DNA of 64,000 bases from Nevskia soli DSM 19509 (GTDB lineage: Bacteria; Pseudomonadota; Gammaproteobacteria; Nevskiales; Nevskiaceae). The notes under the pieces are model-generated. The model searched no databases. It saw only the letters and a list, made by a program, of their open reading frames with translations, and had not been told where the DNA came from. The stretch is taken from the NCBI RefSeq assembly GCF_000711955.1, contig NZ_JONR01000007.1, forward strand, positions 1 to 64,000, given 5' to 3'. Below are positions 8,441-17,028 of the stretch, one piece after another. The translations under genes were made by a program, and so were the position numbers. Position 1 is the first letter of the stretch. Every line of letters begins with the position of its first letter.

Positions 8441-8441
<1 letters not shown>
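7032..8441 (+). CDS. murF: UDP-MurNAc-tripeptide--D-Ala-D-Ala ligase MurF
   Basis: MurF joins the D-Ala-D-Ala dipeptide to UDP-MurNAc-tripeptide, the last cytoplasmic stem-peptide step. In 469 residues it shows the N-terminal substrate domain (DTRQLRPGDLFVALKG), the P-loop GVTGSSGKTTTKQ, the central NNHIGLPLTLL and EMGAS motifs, and the C-terminal DDSYNANPTS signature. The ATG at 7032 overlaps the murE TGA (ATGA). The stop overlaps the mraY start as TGATG. Nothing is unusual. Confidence 0.96.
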
Positions 8442-9522
<1,081 letters not shown>

Positions 9523-9526
<4 letters not shown>

Positions 9527-9666
9527 AGGCGATGATTATTCGGGAGAGAAGTGGTCAGTGGTTAGTGATTAGCGATCAGTTCGCAGGGATTGCCCCGCGG
9601 TGCTGTACTAATCACCGGCTACTAACCACTAATCACTTCAGGCTTGGTCAGGAGGCTCAGCTATGA
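9523..9666 (+). other. Open junction frame between mraY and murD (47 codons)
   Basis: A GTG overlapping the mraY stop (GTGA at 9523) opens a frame that reads through the palindromic repeat. It ends at a TGA (9664-9666) overlapping the murD start (ATGA). It could act as a coupling leader rather than a functional protein: the peptide is only the translation of a repeat (for example GQWLVISDQ). An internal ATG at 9532 is an alternative start. I do not claim that a stable product is made. Confidence 0.4.
9550..9637. repeat. Heptanucleotide palindromic repeat, copy 2
   Basis: The left arm at 9550-9580 reads AGTGGTC, AGTGGTT, AGTGATT, AGCGATC, AGT. The right arm at 9607-9637 is the inverted complement (read on the minus strand AGTGATT, AGTGGTT, AGTAGCC, GGTGATT, AGT). 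Each arm is 31 bases and the loop is 26 bases. It fills most of the gap between mraY and murD and keeps the reading frame open. Confidence 0.9.
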
Positions 9667-11069
9667 GCCCATACGCCGGCCGGAAGATCCTCGTCATCGG
9701 CCTGGGCAAGTCCGGCGCCGCCACCGCGCGCTACCTGGCGGGCGCCGGCGCCGCGCTGGTGCTGACCGATTCGCGCGAGGCGCCAGGCGGCATCGAGCAG
9801 GTGCGCGCGGCCGTGCCGCAGGGTGAGTTCCACCTCGGCGCCTTCCATGCGCCGCAGCCCTGGTCGCAGTTCGCCTTCGCCGTGGTGTCGCCGGGCGTGC
9901 CGCTGGACGATCCCTTCATCGCGGCGCTGCGCCAGGCGAAGGTCGAAGTCATCGGCGACGTCGAGCTGTTCGCGCGCGCCGCCGCCGCGCCGGTGATCGG
10001 CATCACCGGCAGCAACGGCAAGAGCACCGTCACCACCCTGGTCGGCGAGATGGCCGCGGCGGCCGGCTTGCGCGCCGGCGTCGGCGGCAATCTCGGCACG
10101 CCGGCGCTGGACCTGCTCGATGCGCAGGCCCAGCTCTACGTGCTGGAGCTGTCGAGCTTCCAGCTCGAAACCACCGAGACGCTCAAGCTGGTCGCGGCGA
10201 CGATACTCAACGTCTCGCCGGATCACCTCGACCGCCACGGTTCGGTCGAGCGCTACACCGCAGCCAAGGCGCGCATCTATGCGCATGCACAGACCGCGGT
10301 GGTCAACCGCGACGACCGCGCCACCCATACCGGCGCGCACCTGGCGCGCAATATCGTCAGCTTCGGCCTGGAGCTGCCGGTGCCGGGACATTACGGCCTG
10401 ATCGAACAGGATGGCGAGTTGTGGCTGGCGGCGCCGCCGGAAGGCAGCGGCGTCGGCGCCGACGGGGCGCCGCTGCAGGCCTCGTCCTCGCGTTTCCAGC
10501 CCGCGGCGCTGCTGCCGTTGTCCGCACTGAAGATCCAGGGCCTGCACAACGCCGCCAATGCGCTGGCCGCGCTGGCGCTGGCCGACGCCGCCGGCATTCC
10601 GCGCGCCGGCAGCCTGCGCGCCCTGGCCGAATTCAAGGGCCTGCCGCACCGTTGCGAGTGGGTGGCCGAAGTCGGCGGCGTCACCTGGATCAACGATTCC
10701 AAGGGTACCAATGTCGGCGCCAGCCTGGCCGCCTTGCAGGGTTTCTCCGGTCCGCTGGTGTGGCTGGGCGGCGGCCAGGGCAAGGGCCAGGATTTCACCG
10801 CGCTGCGCGGTCCGCTGAAGGAGAAGGCGCGTGCCGCCATCGTTTTCGGCGAGGATGCCTCCCGCATCGAACGCGATCTCGGCGGCGCCCTGCCGGTGCA
10901 GTGCGTAGCCGATCTCGCCGCCGCGGTGGACGCGGCGCGCAAGCTGGCGCAGGCCGGCGACCGCGTGTTGCTGTCGCCGGCTTGCGCCAGCCTCGACCAG
11001 TTCCGCAATTACGAAGATCGCGGCGCGCGCTTTGCCGCGCTGGTGCGCGCGGAGGCGGTGGCCGCATGA
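9663..11069 (+). CDS. murD: UDP-MurNAc-L-alanine--D-glutamate ligase MurD
   Basis: Adds D-glutamate to UDP-MurNAc-L-Ala in the cytoplasm. Signatures in the 468 residues are a Rossmann-like N-terminus (KILVIGLGKSG), the P-loop GITGSNGKSTVTTL, the LSSFQLE motif, NVSPDHLDRHG and the C-terminal INDSKGTN block. The ATG at 9663 is preceded by a strong AGGAGG at 9650-9655, seven bases away, so murD can initiate on its own despite the inserted repeat upstream. The stop overlaps the ftsW start (ATGA). Confidence 0.96.
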   Translation: MSPYAGRKILVIGLGKSGAATARYLAGAGAALVLTDSREAPGGIEQVRAAVPQGEFHLGAFHAPQPWSQFAFAVVSPGVPLDDPFIAALRQAKVEVIGDVELFARAAAAPVIGITGSNGKSTVTTLVGEMAAAAGLRAGVGGNLGTPALDLLDAQAQLYVLELSSFQLETTETLKLVAATILNVSPDHLDRHGSVERYTAAKARIYAHAQTAVVNRDDRATHTGAHLARNIVSFGLELPVPGHYGLIEQDGELWLAAPPEGSGVGADGAPLQASSSRFQPAALLPLSALKIQGLHNAANALAALALADAAGIPRAGSLRALAEFKGLPHRCEWVAEVGGVTWINDSKGTNVGASLAALQGFSGPLVWLGGGQGKGQDFTALRGPLKEKARAAIVFGEDASRIERDLGGALPVQCVADLAAAVDAARKLAQAGDRVLLSPACASLDQFRNYEDRGARFAALVRAEAVAA

Positions 11070-12256
11070 GCGCCCAGCGCATCAATACGCAAGGCAATCT
11101 GTCGCTGGGCCTGCCGCGCGCGCGTTACGGCCTCGACGGCACGCTGTGCCTGGCGGTGGCGGTGCTGCTCGGCTGGGGCCTGGTGATGGTCGCCTCGGCC
11201 TCGGTGGCGATCGGCGAGAAGATGTCAGGCTCGCCGCTGTATTTCTTCGAGCGGCAACTGGTGTTCGTGGTCATCGGCTGCGTCTGCGGCATGATGACCT
11301 TCGCGGTGCCGATGAAGAGCTGGGAGAACAGCGGGCCGCTGCTGCTGGCCCTGGCCTTCTTCCTGCTGGTGCTGGTGCTGATCCCCCACGTCGGCGTGCG
11401 CGTCAACAGCGCGCGGCGCTGGCTCGACTTCGGCCTGTTCCGGCTGCAGGCCTCGGAGCCGGCGCGACTGGCCATGATCCTGTATTTGGCCGGCTACATC
11501 GTGCGACGACAGCTGCGCCTGCAGACCAGCCTGCCGGGCCTGGCCATGCCGTTCATTCCGCTGGGGCTGGTGAGCCTGCTGTTGCTGGCCGAACCGGACT
11601 TCGGCGCCACCGCCATCCTCATCGCGGTGGCGATGCTGATGCTGTTCCTCGGCGGCGCCAAGCTCAACTATCTCGGCGGCCTGTTCAGCATCGTCGGCAC
11701 CACCCTGGCCCTGCTGGTGTGGACCGCGGCCTATCGCATGAAGCGCCTGCTCACCTTCACCGATCCCTGGGCCGATGCCGAGCATGCCGGCTGGCAGCTG
11801 ACGCAGTCGCTGATCGCGGTCGGCCGCGGCGAAGTCGCCGGCGTGGGCCTGGGCAACAGCGTGCAGAAGCTGCTGTACCTGCCGGAAATGCACACCGACT
11901 TCATCTTCGCCATCCTCGCCGAGGAGTTCGGCCTGCTTGGCGTGGCGGCCCTGCTGGCGTTGTTCGGTGTCATCGTCTGGCGTGGCTTCGTCATCGGCCA
12001 CAACGCCGAGAAGCTCAACTGCCTGTTCAAGGCCTTCCTCTGTTATGGGTTGTCGAGTTGGCTGGGCTTGCAGGCAATGATCAACATGGCGGTGAACATG
12101 GGCATGCTGCCGACCAAGGGTCTGACCCTGCCCTTCGTCAGCTACGGCGGCAGCAGCCTGATCACGGTGCTGGTGATGCTGGCGCTGATCCTGCGCGTCG
12201 ATCACGAGAACCGCCTGATCGAAGCCGGTCATCCCGAAGCGGGAGGCCGGCCATGA
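11066..12256 (+). CDS. ftsW: Septal peptidoglycan glycosyltransferase FtsW (SEDS)
   Basis: A polytopic SEDS-family protein that polymerises lipid II at the septum together with FtsI. The 396-residue protein has a cytoplasmic N-terminus, about ten membrane segments and the SEDS signatures VNSARRWLDFGLFRLQ, LLAEPDFGATAIL and the C-terminal LPTKGLTLPFVSYGGSS. The ATG at 11066 overlaps the murD stop; longer upstream frames are antisense-like shadows of murD. The stop overlaps the murG ATG (ATGA), so murD-ftsW-murG form a tightly coupled trio. Confidence 0.95.
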   Translation: MSAQRINTQGNLSLGLPRARYGLDGTLCLAVAVLLGWGLVMVASASVAIGEKMSGSPLYFFERQLVFVVIGCVCGMMTFAVPMKSWENSGPLLLALAFFLLVLVLIPHVGVRVNSARRWLDFGLFRLQASEPARLAMILYLAGYIVRRQLRLQTSLPGLAMPFIPLGLVSLLLLAEPDFGATAILIAVAMLMLFLGGAKLNYLGGLFSIVGTTLALLVWTAAYRMKRLLTFTDPWADAEHAGWQLTQSLIAVGRGEVAGVGLGNSVQKLLYLPEMHTDFIFAILAEEFGLLGVAALLALFGVIVWRGFVIGHNAEKLNCLFKAFLCYGLSSWLGLQAMINMAVNMGMLPTKGLTLPFVSYGGSSLITVLVMLALILRVDHENRLIEAGHPEAGGRP

Positions 12257-13311
12257 AGATCATGATCGCGGCCGGAGGAACCGGCGGCCACGTGTTTCCC
12301 GGCCTCGCCGTCGCCGCGGTGCTGCGTTCGCGCGGCCACGAGGTGGTGTGGATGGGCACGCCGGACAGCTTCGAGGCGCGCACCGTGCCCAAGCACGGGA
12401 TCGAAGTGCGCTTCGTGCGCGTGAAGGGCCTGCGCGGCAAGGGTGCGCTGAGCTGGCTCGGTGCGCCGCTGCGCCTGCTGCGCGCGCTGCGCGATGCGCT
12501 GGCTGTGGTCCGCAGCGAACGGCCGGACGTGCTGCTCGGCATGGGCGGCTTCGCCGCCGGCCCCGGCGGGCTCGCCGCCTGGCTGACGCGGCGGCCGCTG
12601 GTGATCCACGAGCAGAACTCCATCGCCGGCCTGACCAACAAGCTGCTGGCGCGTATCGCGCGCCGCGTGCTGGAGGCATTTCCGCGGACCTTCGCCGGCG
12701 CCGAGACGGTGGGCAACCCGGTGCGCCCGGGTTTCGCCGAGCTGGCCGATCCGGCGCAGCGCCTCGGTGCGCGCGGCGCGCCGGGGCAGGTACTGGTGAT
12801 CGGCGGCAGCCTCGGCGCAAAGGCGCTGAACGAGATGGTGCCGGCGGCGCTGGCGTTGATCCCCGCCGCGCAGCGTCCGCTGGTGCGCCATCAGGGCGGG
12901 CGCACGCTGGAAGCGGCGCAGGCGGCCTATGCGAAGCACGGCGTCAGCGGCGAAGTGACGGCCTTCATCGACGACATGGTCGCCGCCTACGGCTGGGCCG
13001 ACCTGGTGATCTGCCGCGCCGGCGCCTCCACCGTGGCCGAGCTGGCGGCGGCGGGTTGCGCCGCGCTGCTGGTGCCCTATCCGCATGCGGTCGACGACCA
13101 CCAGACGCACAACGGCCAGTACCTGGTCGATGCCGGCGCGGCGCTGATGGTGCCGGAAGAGTTGCTGTCGCCGGACCTGCTGGCGCAGATGCTGATCGGT
13201 CTGCTGGACCGTCGGGAGCAGCTGGTGATGATGGCGCAGGCGGCGCGCAAGGCGGCCTGGCCCAACGCAGTGAACGTGATCGCAGATGCCTGCATCGAGG
13301 CGGCGGCATGA
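12253..13311 (+). CDS. murG: UDP-GlcNAc:undecaprenyl-PP-MurNAc-pentapeptide GlcNAc transferase MurG
   Basis: A peripheral inner-membrane GT28 enzyme that converts lipid I to lipid II. The 352-residue protein begins KIMIAAGGTGGHVFPGLAVA, the glycine-rich loop of the family. It also shows GMGGFAAGPGG, HEQNSIAGLTNKLL, the GGSLGAKALN loop and the donor-site segment CRAGASTVAEL. The ATG at 12253 is fixed by overlap with ftsW. Its TGA (13309-13311) overlaps an ATG that opens a 37-codon frame through a short insert leading to murC. Confidence 0.96.
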   Translation: MKIMIAAGGTGGHVFPGLAVAAVLRSRGHEVVWMGTPDSFEARTVPKHGIEVRFVRVKGLRGKGALSWLGAPLRLLRALRDALAVVRSERPDVLLGMGGFAAGPGGLAAWLTRRPLVIHEQNSIAGLTNKLLARIARRVLEAFPRTFAGAETVGNPVRPGFAELADPAQRLGARGAPGQVLVIGGSLGAKALNEMVPAALALIPAAQRPLVRHQGGRTLEAAQAAYAKHGVSGEVTAFIDDMVAAYGWADLVICRAGASTVAELAAAGCAALLVPYPHAVDDHQTHNGQYLVDAGAALMVPEELLSPDLLAQMLIGLLDRREQLVMMAQAARKAAWPNAVNVIADACIEAAA

Positions 13312-13421
13312 GCCACCCGGCGAGGGACCCGCGCAGCGGGATCGACGGCAAGGCGATTGCCGCCACGACCCAACGCGGTACATCCGACTTCGTGATGAAT
13401 TTGCGGAGGGTCGCGGCATGA
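13303..13421 (+). repeat. Approximately 101-bp insert between murG and murC flanked by 9-bp direct repeats, with a 37-codon open frame
   Basis: The same nine bases, GCGGCATGA, occur at 13303-13311 (end of murG) and 13413-13421 (start of murC). They bracket a 101-base segment, as expected for insertion with a 9-bp target duplication. The segment holds two hairpins: CCCGC-GCA-GCGGG and CGGCAA-GGCGA-TTGCCG. Because the duplicated block contains ATGA, an ATG at 13308 overlaps the murG stop, and the resulting 37-codon frame stops at 13419-13421 inside the murC ATGA. The insertion reading is my inference. Confidence 0.55.
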
Positions 13422-14866
13422 TGACCGTGACCGGCCAGCCCCAGCTCGCACAGAAATGGATGCGCCGCGTGCGCCGCATCCACCTGCTCGGCATCGGCGG
13501 TTCCGGCATGGCCGGTATCGCCGAGGTGCTGCTCAACCTGGGCTATACCGTCTCGGGCTCCGATCTGAAAGAGAGCGCGGCGACGCGCCGCCTGCAGAAC
13601 CTGGGTGCGACGGTCGAGTTCGGCCATGACGCGGCCCGCGTTGCCGGTGCCGACGTGATCGTGGTGTCGACGGCGGTGAAGGCGGACAACCCCGAGCTGG
13701 TGGCGGCGCGCGAGGCGCGCATCCCGGTGGTGCGCCGCGCCGAGATGCTGGCCGAGCTGATGCGCTTCCGCTACGGCGTGGCCATCGCCGGCACCCACGG
13801 CAAGACCACCACCACCAGCCTGGTGGCGAGCGTGCTCGCCGAGGGCGGGCTCGACCCGACCTTCGTCGTCGGCGGCCGCCTGAAGAGCGCCGGCGCCAAT
13901 GCGCGCCTGGGCAGCGGCGCCTACCTGGTGGCGGAGGCGGACGAGAGCGACGCCTCGTTCCTGCACCTGACGCCGATGATCGCGGTGGTCACCAATATCG
14001 ACGCCGATCATCTGGAAACCTACGGCGGCGATTTCCGCCGGCTGCGCGCGACCTTCGTCGAGTTCCTGCAGCGCCTGCCGTTCTACGGCCTGGCGGTGCT
14101 GTGCGCCGACGATCCGGTGGTGCGCGAGATCCTGCAGGACGTGGGCCGGCCGGTGCTGACTTACGGCGTCGACGAGGCCGCGGACCTGCGCGCCGAGAAC
14201 ATCCGTTTCGAGGCTTCCGGCGCGCACTTCACCGCGGTGCTGCCGGACGGCACGCGCGAGGAACTGCACCTGAACCTGCCGGGCCGGCACAACGTGCAGA
14301 ACGCGCTGGCCGCCGTCGCCATCGCCCATGAACTGGGCGTAGGCATGGACGCGGTGCGCAAGGCGCTGACCGAGTTCGAGGGCGTCGGCCGCCGCTGCGA
14401 ATCGCACGGCGACCTCGCCATCAAGACCCGCAAGGGACAGGCCCTGGTGCGGGTGGTGGACGATTACGGCCATCATCCGCGCGAGATCGCGGCGACGCTG
14501 TCGGCGATGCGCGGCGCCTATCCGGGGCGGCGCCTGGTGGTGGCGTTCCAGCCGCACCGCTACTCGCGCACGCGCGACCTGTTCGACGATTTCTGCGCGG
14601 TGCTGTCCGAGGTGGACGTGCTGCTGCTGACCGAGGTCTATGCCGCCGGGGAAGCGCCGCTGCCGGACGCCGATGGCCGCGCCCTGGCGCGCGGCATCCG
14701 CGCCCGCGGCCGGGTCGAGCCGATCTTCGTCAACAGCGTGGCGGAAGCGCCGGCGGCGCTGTCCGCCATCGTGCGCGACGGCGACGTGCTGCTGACCCTC
14801 GGCGCGGGCGACATCGGCGGCCTGCCCGGCCTGCTGGAGCAACTGTCCGGGGAGGCGCAGGCGTGA
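13418..14866 (+). CDS. murC: UDP-N-acetylmuramate--L-alanine ligase MurC
   Basis: The first Mur ligase, adding L-Ala to UDP-MurNAc with ATP. In 482 residues it shows the N-terminal nucleotide fold HLLGIGGSGMAGIAE, the P-loop IAGTHGKTTTTSL, the EADESDASF motif, NIDADHLETYGG and the C-terminal VDDYGHHPREI. Two adjacent ATG codons (13418 and 13421) follow a GGAGGG Shine-Dalgarno at 13405-13410, seven bases upstream. The GGAGGG lies within the putative insert. The stop at 14864-14866 forms GTGATG with possible starts of an extended murB frame. Confidence 0.96.
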   Translation: MMTVTGQPQLAQKWMRRVRRIHLLGIGGSGMAGIAEVLLNLGYTVSGSDLKESAATRRLQNLGATVEFGHDAARVAGADVIVVSTAVKADNPELVAAREARIPVVRRAEMLAELMRFRYGVAIAGTHGKTTTTSLVASVLAEGGLDPTFVVGGRLKSAGANARLGSGAYLVAEADESDASFLHLTPMIAVVTNIDADHLETYGGDFRRLRATFVEFLQRLPFYGLAVLCADDPVVREILQDVGRPVLTYGVDEAADLRAENIRFEASGAHFTAVLPDGTREELHLNLPGRHNVQNALAAVAIAHELGVGMDAVRKALTEFEGVGRRCESHGDLAIKTRKGQALVRVVDDYGHHPREIAATLSAMRGAYPGRRLVVAFQPHRYSRTRDLFDDFCAVLSEVDVLLLTEVYAAGEAPLPDADGRALARGIRARGRVEPIFVNSVAEAPAALSAIVRDGDVLLTLGAGDIGGLPGLLEQLSGEAQA

Positions 14867-14888
14867 TGGCCGAGCCCCCAGTGCGCGA

Positions 14889-14955
14889 TCCGGCGGTTTT
14901 GCCGCCGACCAACGTCCCTCTACCGCAAGGCGGGAGTGGGTGGTGGGGTGAGGGA
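14889..14955. repeat. Repeat element at the murC-murB junction (copy A of the GTCCCTCT...GTGAGGGA family)
   Basis: A hairpin CGGCGG-TTTTG-CCGCCG is followed by CGTCCCTCTACCGCAAGGCG at 14913-14932 and closes with GTGAGGGA at 14948-14955. The same CGTCCCTCTxCCGCAAGGCGGG block recurs at 16811-16832, and GTGAGGGA recurs at 16963-16970, both in the ddl-ftsQ gap. The element keeps frame with murB, and its GAGGGA lies nine bases before the murB ATG at 14965. Confidence 0.7.
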
Positions 14956-14964
14956 ATGCCTCAG

Positions 14965-15843
14965 ATGCGCGGCACGCTGCGGCTGGACGAGCCGATGGCG
15001 CGGCACACCAGCTGGCGCGTCGGCGGTCCGGCCGACCGCTACTTCGAGCCGGCCGACCGCGCCGACCTGATCGCCTTCGTGCAGCAACTGCCGCAATCCG
15101 AGCCGGTGCTGTGGCTGGGGCTGGGCAGCAACCTGCTGGTGCGCGACGGTGGTTTCCGCGGCACCGTCATCGCCCTGCATGGCGCGCTGGATGGCCTGTC
15201 GCGCGACAGCGAGACCACGGTGTGGGCCGAGGCCGGCGTGCATTGTGCGCGGCTGGCCAAGTTCACCCAGCAGCAGCATCTGGCGGGGCTGGGCTTCATG
15301 GCCGGCATTCCCGGCACCGTCGGCGGCGCGCTGGCGATGAATGCCGGCGCCTGGGGCGGCGAGACCTGGCGCGCGGTGCTGGAAGCGGAAGCGATCTTCC
15401 GCGACGGCCGCTGCGCCTGGCTCGGTGCCGAGCATTTCGGCGTGTCCTATCGCACGGTGGTGCCGCCGCGCGGCTTTCTCGGCTTCCTCGCGGCGCGCCT
15501 GCGGGTTGCGCCGGACGACGGCAGCCACGCCAAGGCGACGCGCGAGTCGCTGGCCAAGCGCAAGGCGACGCAGCCGGTGGGCAAGCCCAGCGCCGGCAGC
15601 ACCTTCCGCAATCCGCCCGGCGACCACGCCGCGCGCCTGATCGAGAGCTGCGGCCTGAAAGGCCGGCGCATCGGCGGCGCCGTGGTGTCGGAGCTGCATG
15701 CCAATTTCATCCTCACCGACGAGGGCGCCAAGGCGGCCGACGTCGAACAGCTGATTCAAATGATCCGTACCACCGTGAAGCACAACACCGGCATCGAACT
15801 GGAGCCCGAGATCAAGGTCGTGGGGGAGGCCACCCATGCGTAA
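14965..15843 (+). CDS. murB: UDP-N-acetylenolpyruvoylglucosamine reductase MurB
   Basis: A FAD- and NADPH-dependent reductase that makes UDP-MurNAc. The 292-residue form starts MRGTLRLDEPMARHTSWRVG, as in many proteobacterial MurB proteins. Visible motifs are LGLGSNLLVRDGG (FAD binding), GFMAGIPGTVGGALAMNAGAWGG split around the active-site region, SAGSTFRNPPGD with the catalytic serine, and the C-terminal acid in EPEIKVVG. The start is debatable: ATG at 14956 adds three residues, and GTG at 14863 overlapping murC would add a 34-residue tail encoded by the repeat. I prefer 14965 because GAGGGA is spaced nine bases from it. Confidence 0.93.
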   Translation: MRGTLRLDEPMARHTSWRVGGPADRYFEPADRADLIAFVQQLPQSEPVLWLGLGSNLLVRDGGFRGTVIALHGALDGLSRDSETTVWAEAGVHCARLAKFTQQQHLAGLGFMAGIPGTVGGALAMNAGAWGGETWRAVLEAEAIFRDGRCAWLGAEHFGVSYRTVVPPRGFLGFLAARLRVAPDDGSHAKATRESLAKRKATQPVGKPSAGSTFRNPPGDHAARLIESCGLKGRRIGGAVVSELHANFILTDEGAKAADVEQLIQMIRTTVKHNTGIELEPEIKVVGEATHA

Positions 15844-16786
15844 GCTGACCTCCAACCCCAAGGACTTCGGGCGCGTCGCGGTGCTGATGGGCGGCTGGTC
15901 AGCAGAGAGAGAAGTCTCGCTGTGGAGCGGGCAGGGCGTGCTCGAGGCGCTGCTGCGCCGCGGCGTCGATGCCGTCGCCGTGGACGCCACCCGCGAGATC
16001 ATCCTGACGCTGGGCCAGCAAGGTTTTGCCCGCGCCTTCAACGTGCTGCATGGCACCGGCGGCGAAGACGGCACGGTGCAGGCGGTGCTCGACCTGCAGG
16101 GCGTGCCGTATACCGGCAGCGGCGTGCTGGCCTCGGCGCTGGCCATGGACAAGCTGCGCAGCAAGCGCATGTGGAAGGCGGAAGGACTGCCGACGCCGGA
16201 GTGGATGGCGCTGCGCGATCCGGGCGATGCGCTGCGCGCCGCCGAGCAGTTCGGCTACCCGCTGTTCGTCAAGCCTTCCGAGGAAGGCTCCAGCGTCGGC
16301 ATCAGCAAGGTCAAGTTCGCCACCCAGCTCGGCTCGGCCTTCCGCCGCGCCGCCGGCGAGTACGAGGAGCGGCCGCGCGCGGTGATGGCGGAGCGCTTCA
16401 TCGCCGGCGGCGAGTACACCTGCGCCATCCTCGACGGCCAGGCCCTGCCGCTGATCCGCATCGAGCCGGAAGGCGAGTTCTACGATTATCACGCCAAGTA
16501 CATTTCTGACCAGACGCGCTACCACTGCCCGTCCAGTCTCGATCCGCTGCACGAGGCGGAACTGTCCGCGATGTGCGCCCGCGCCTTCGAGTTGATCGGC
16601 GGCCGCGGCTGGGGCCGCGTCGACTTCATGCTCGACGCCCAGGGCAAGCCCTGGCTGCTGGAAATCAATACCGTGCCGGGGATGACCTCGCACAGCCTGG
16701 TGCCGATGGCGGCGCGCGCCGCCGGCATGGACTACGAGTCCCTGTGCTGGGCGGTGCTGGAAACCACGCTGGGAGGCAGGACATGA
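15836..16786 (+). CDS. ddl: D-alanine--D-alanine ligase
   Basis: An ATP-grasp enzyme that makes the D-Ala-D-Ala dipeptide used by MurF. The 316-residue protein shows VAVLMGGWSAEREVSLWSG at the N-terminus and the YTGSGVLASALAMDK motif. It also has the ATP-grasp segment FVKPSEEGSSVGISKV and the C-terminal GWGRVDFMLD...LEINTVPGMTSHSL. The ATG at 15836 overlaps the end of murB by eight bases. The TGA (16784-16786) overlaps an ATG that opens an 81-codon frame through a repeat-rich insert to ftsQ. Confidence 0.96.
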   Translation: MRKLTSNPKDFGRVAVLMGGWSAEREVSLWSGQGVLEALLRRGVDAVAVDATREIILTLGQQGFARAFNVLHGTGGEDGTVQAVLDLQGVPYTGSGVLASALAMDKLRSKRMWKAEGLPTPEWMALRDPGDALRAAEQFGYPLFVKPSEEGSSVGISKVKFATQLGSAFRRAAGEYEERPRAVMAERFIAGGEYTCAILDGQALPLIRIEPEGEFYDYHAKYISDQTRYHCPSSLDPLHEAELSAMCARAFELIGGRGWGRVDFMLDAQGKPWLLEINTVPGMTSHSLVPMAARAAGMDYESLCWAVLETTLGGRT

Positions 16787-17028
16787 GCCGGCAGCTTCGC
16801 TGCCGACTGACGTCCCTCTCCCGCAAGGCGGGGGACAACCCCGACACGGTGCCGCGTAGCGTGGGTGCTGGAGGGGTTGCCCCTGCGCCCACTCCCGCAC
16901 CCACCGTTCCGGGCACCGTGTCGTGGGCGCAGGGGAGGGCCGATCGCGGAGCGATTGGCGGGGTGAGGGAGCGCTCCCTCACTCGGATCTCTCGTCTGTA
17001 TCCGAACGCCACCGGGGAGCGCGCGTGA
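16783..17028 (+). repeat. Repeat-rich insert between ddl and ftsQ with an 81-codon open frame
   Basis: The 238-base gap is built of inverted repeats. They are CGGCAGC-TTC-GCTGCCG (from 16789), the family block CGTCCCTCTCCCGCAAGGCG at 16811, an 11-base perfect pair GACACGGTGCC 16843-16853 / GGCACCGTGTC 16912-16922 with GTGGGTGC/GCACCCAC nested inside, a competing 12-base pair 16880-16891 / 16924-16935, and the perfect palindrome GTGAGGGAGCGCTCCCTCAC at 16963-16982. A frame opens at ATG 16783 (overlapping the ddl stop) and ends in the TGA of the ftsQ GTGA start (17026-17028). A functional protein is unlikely. Confidence 0.65.
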
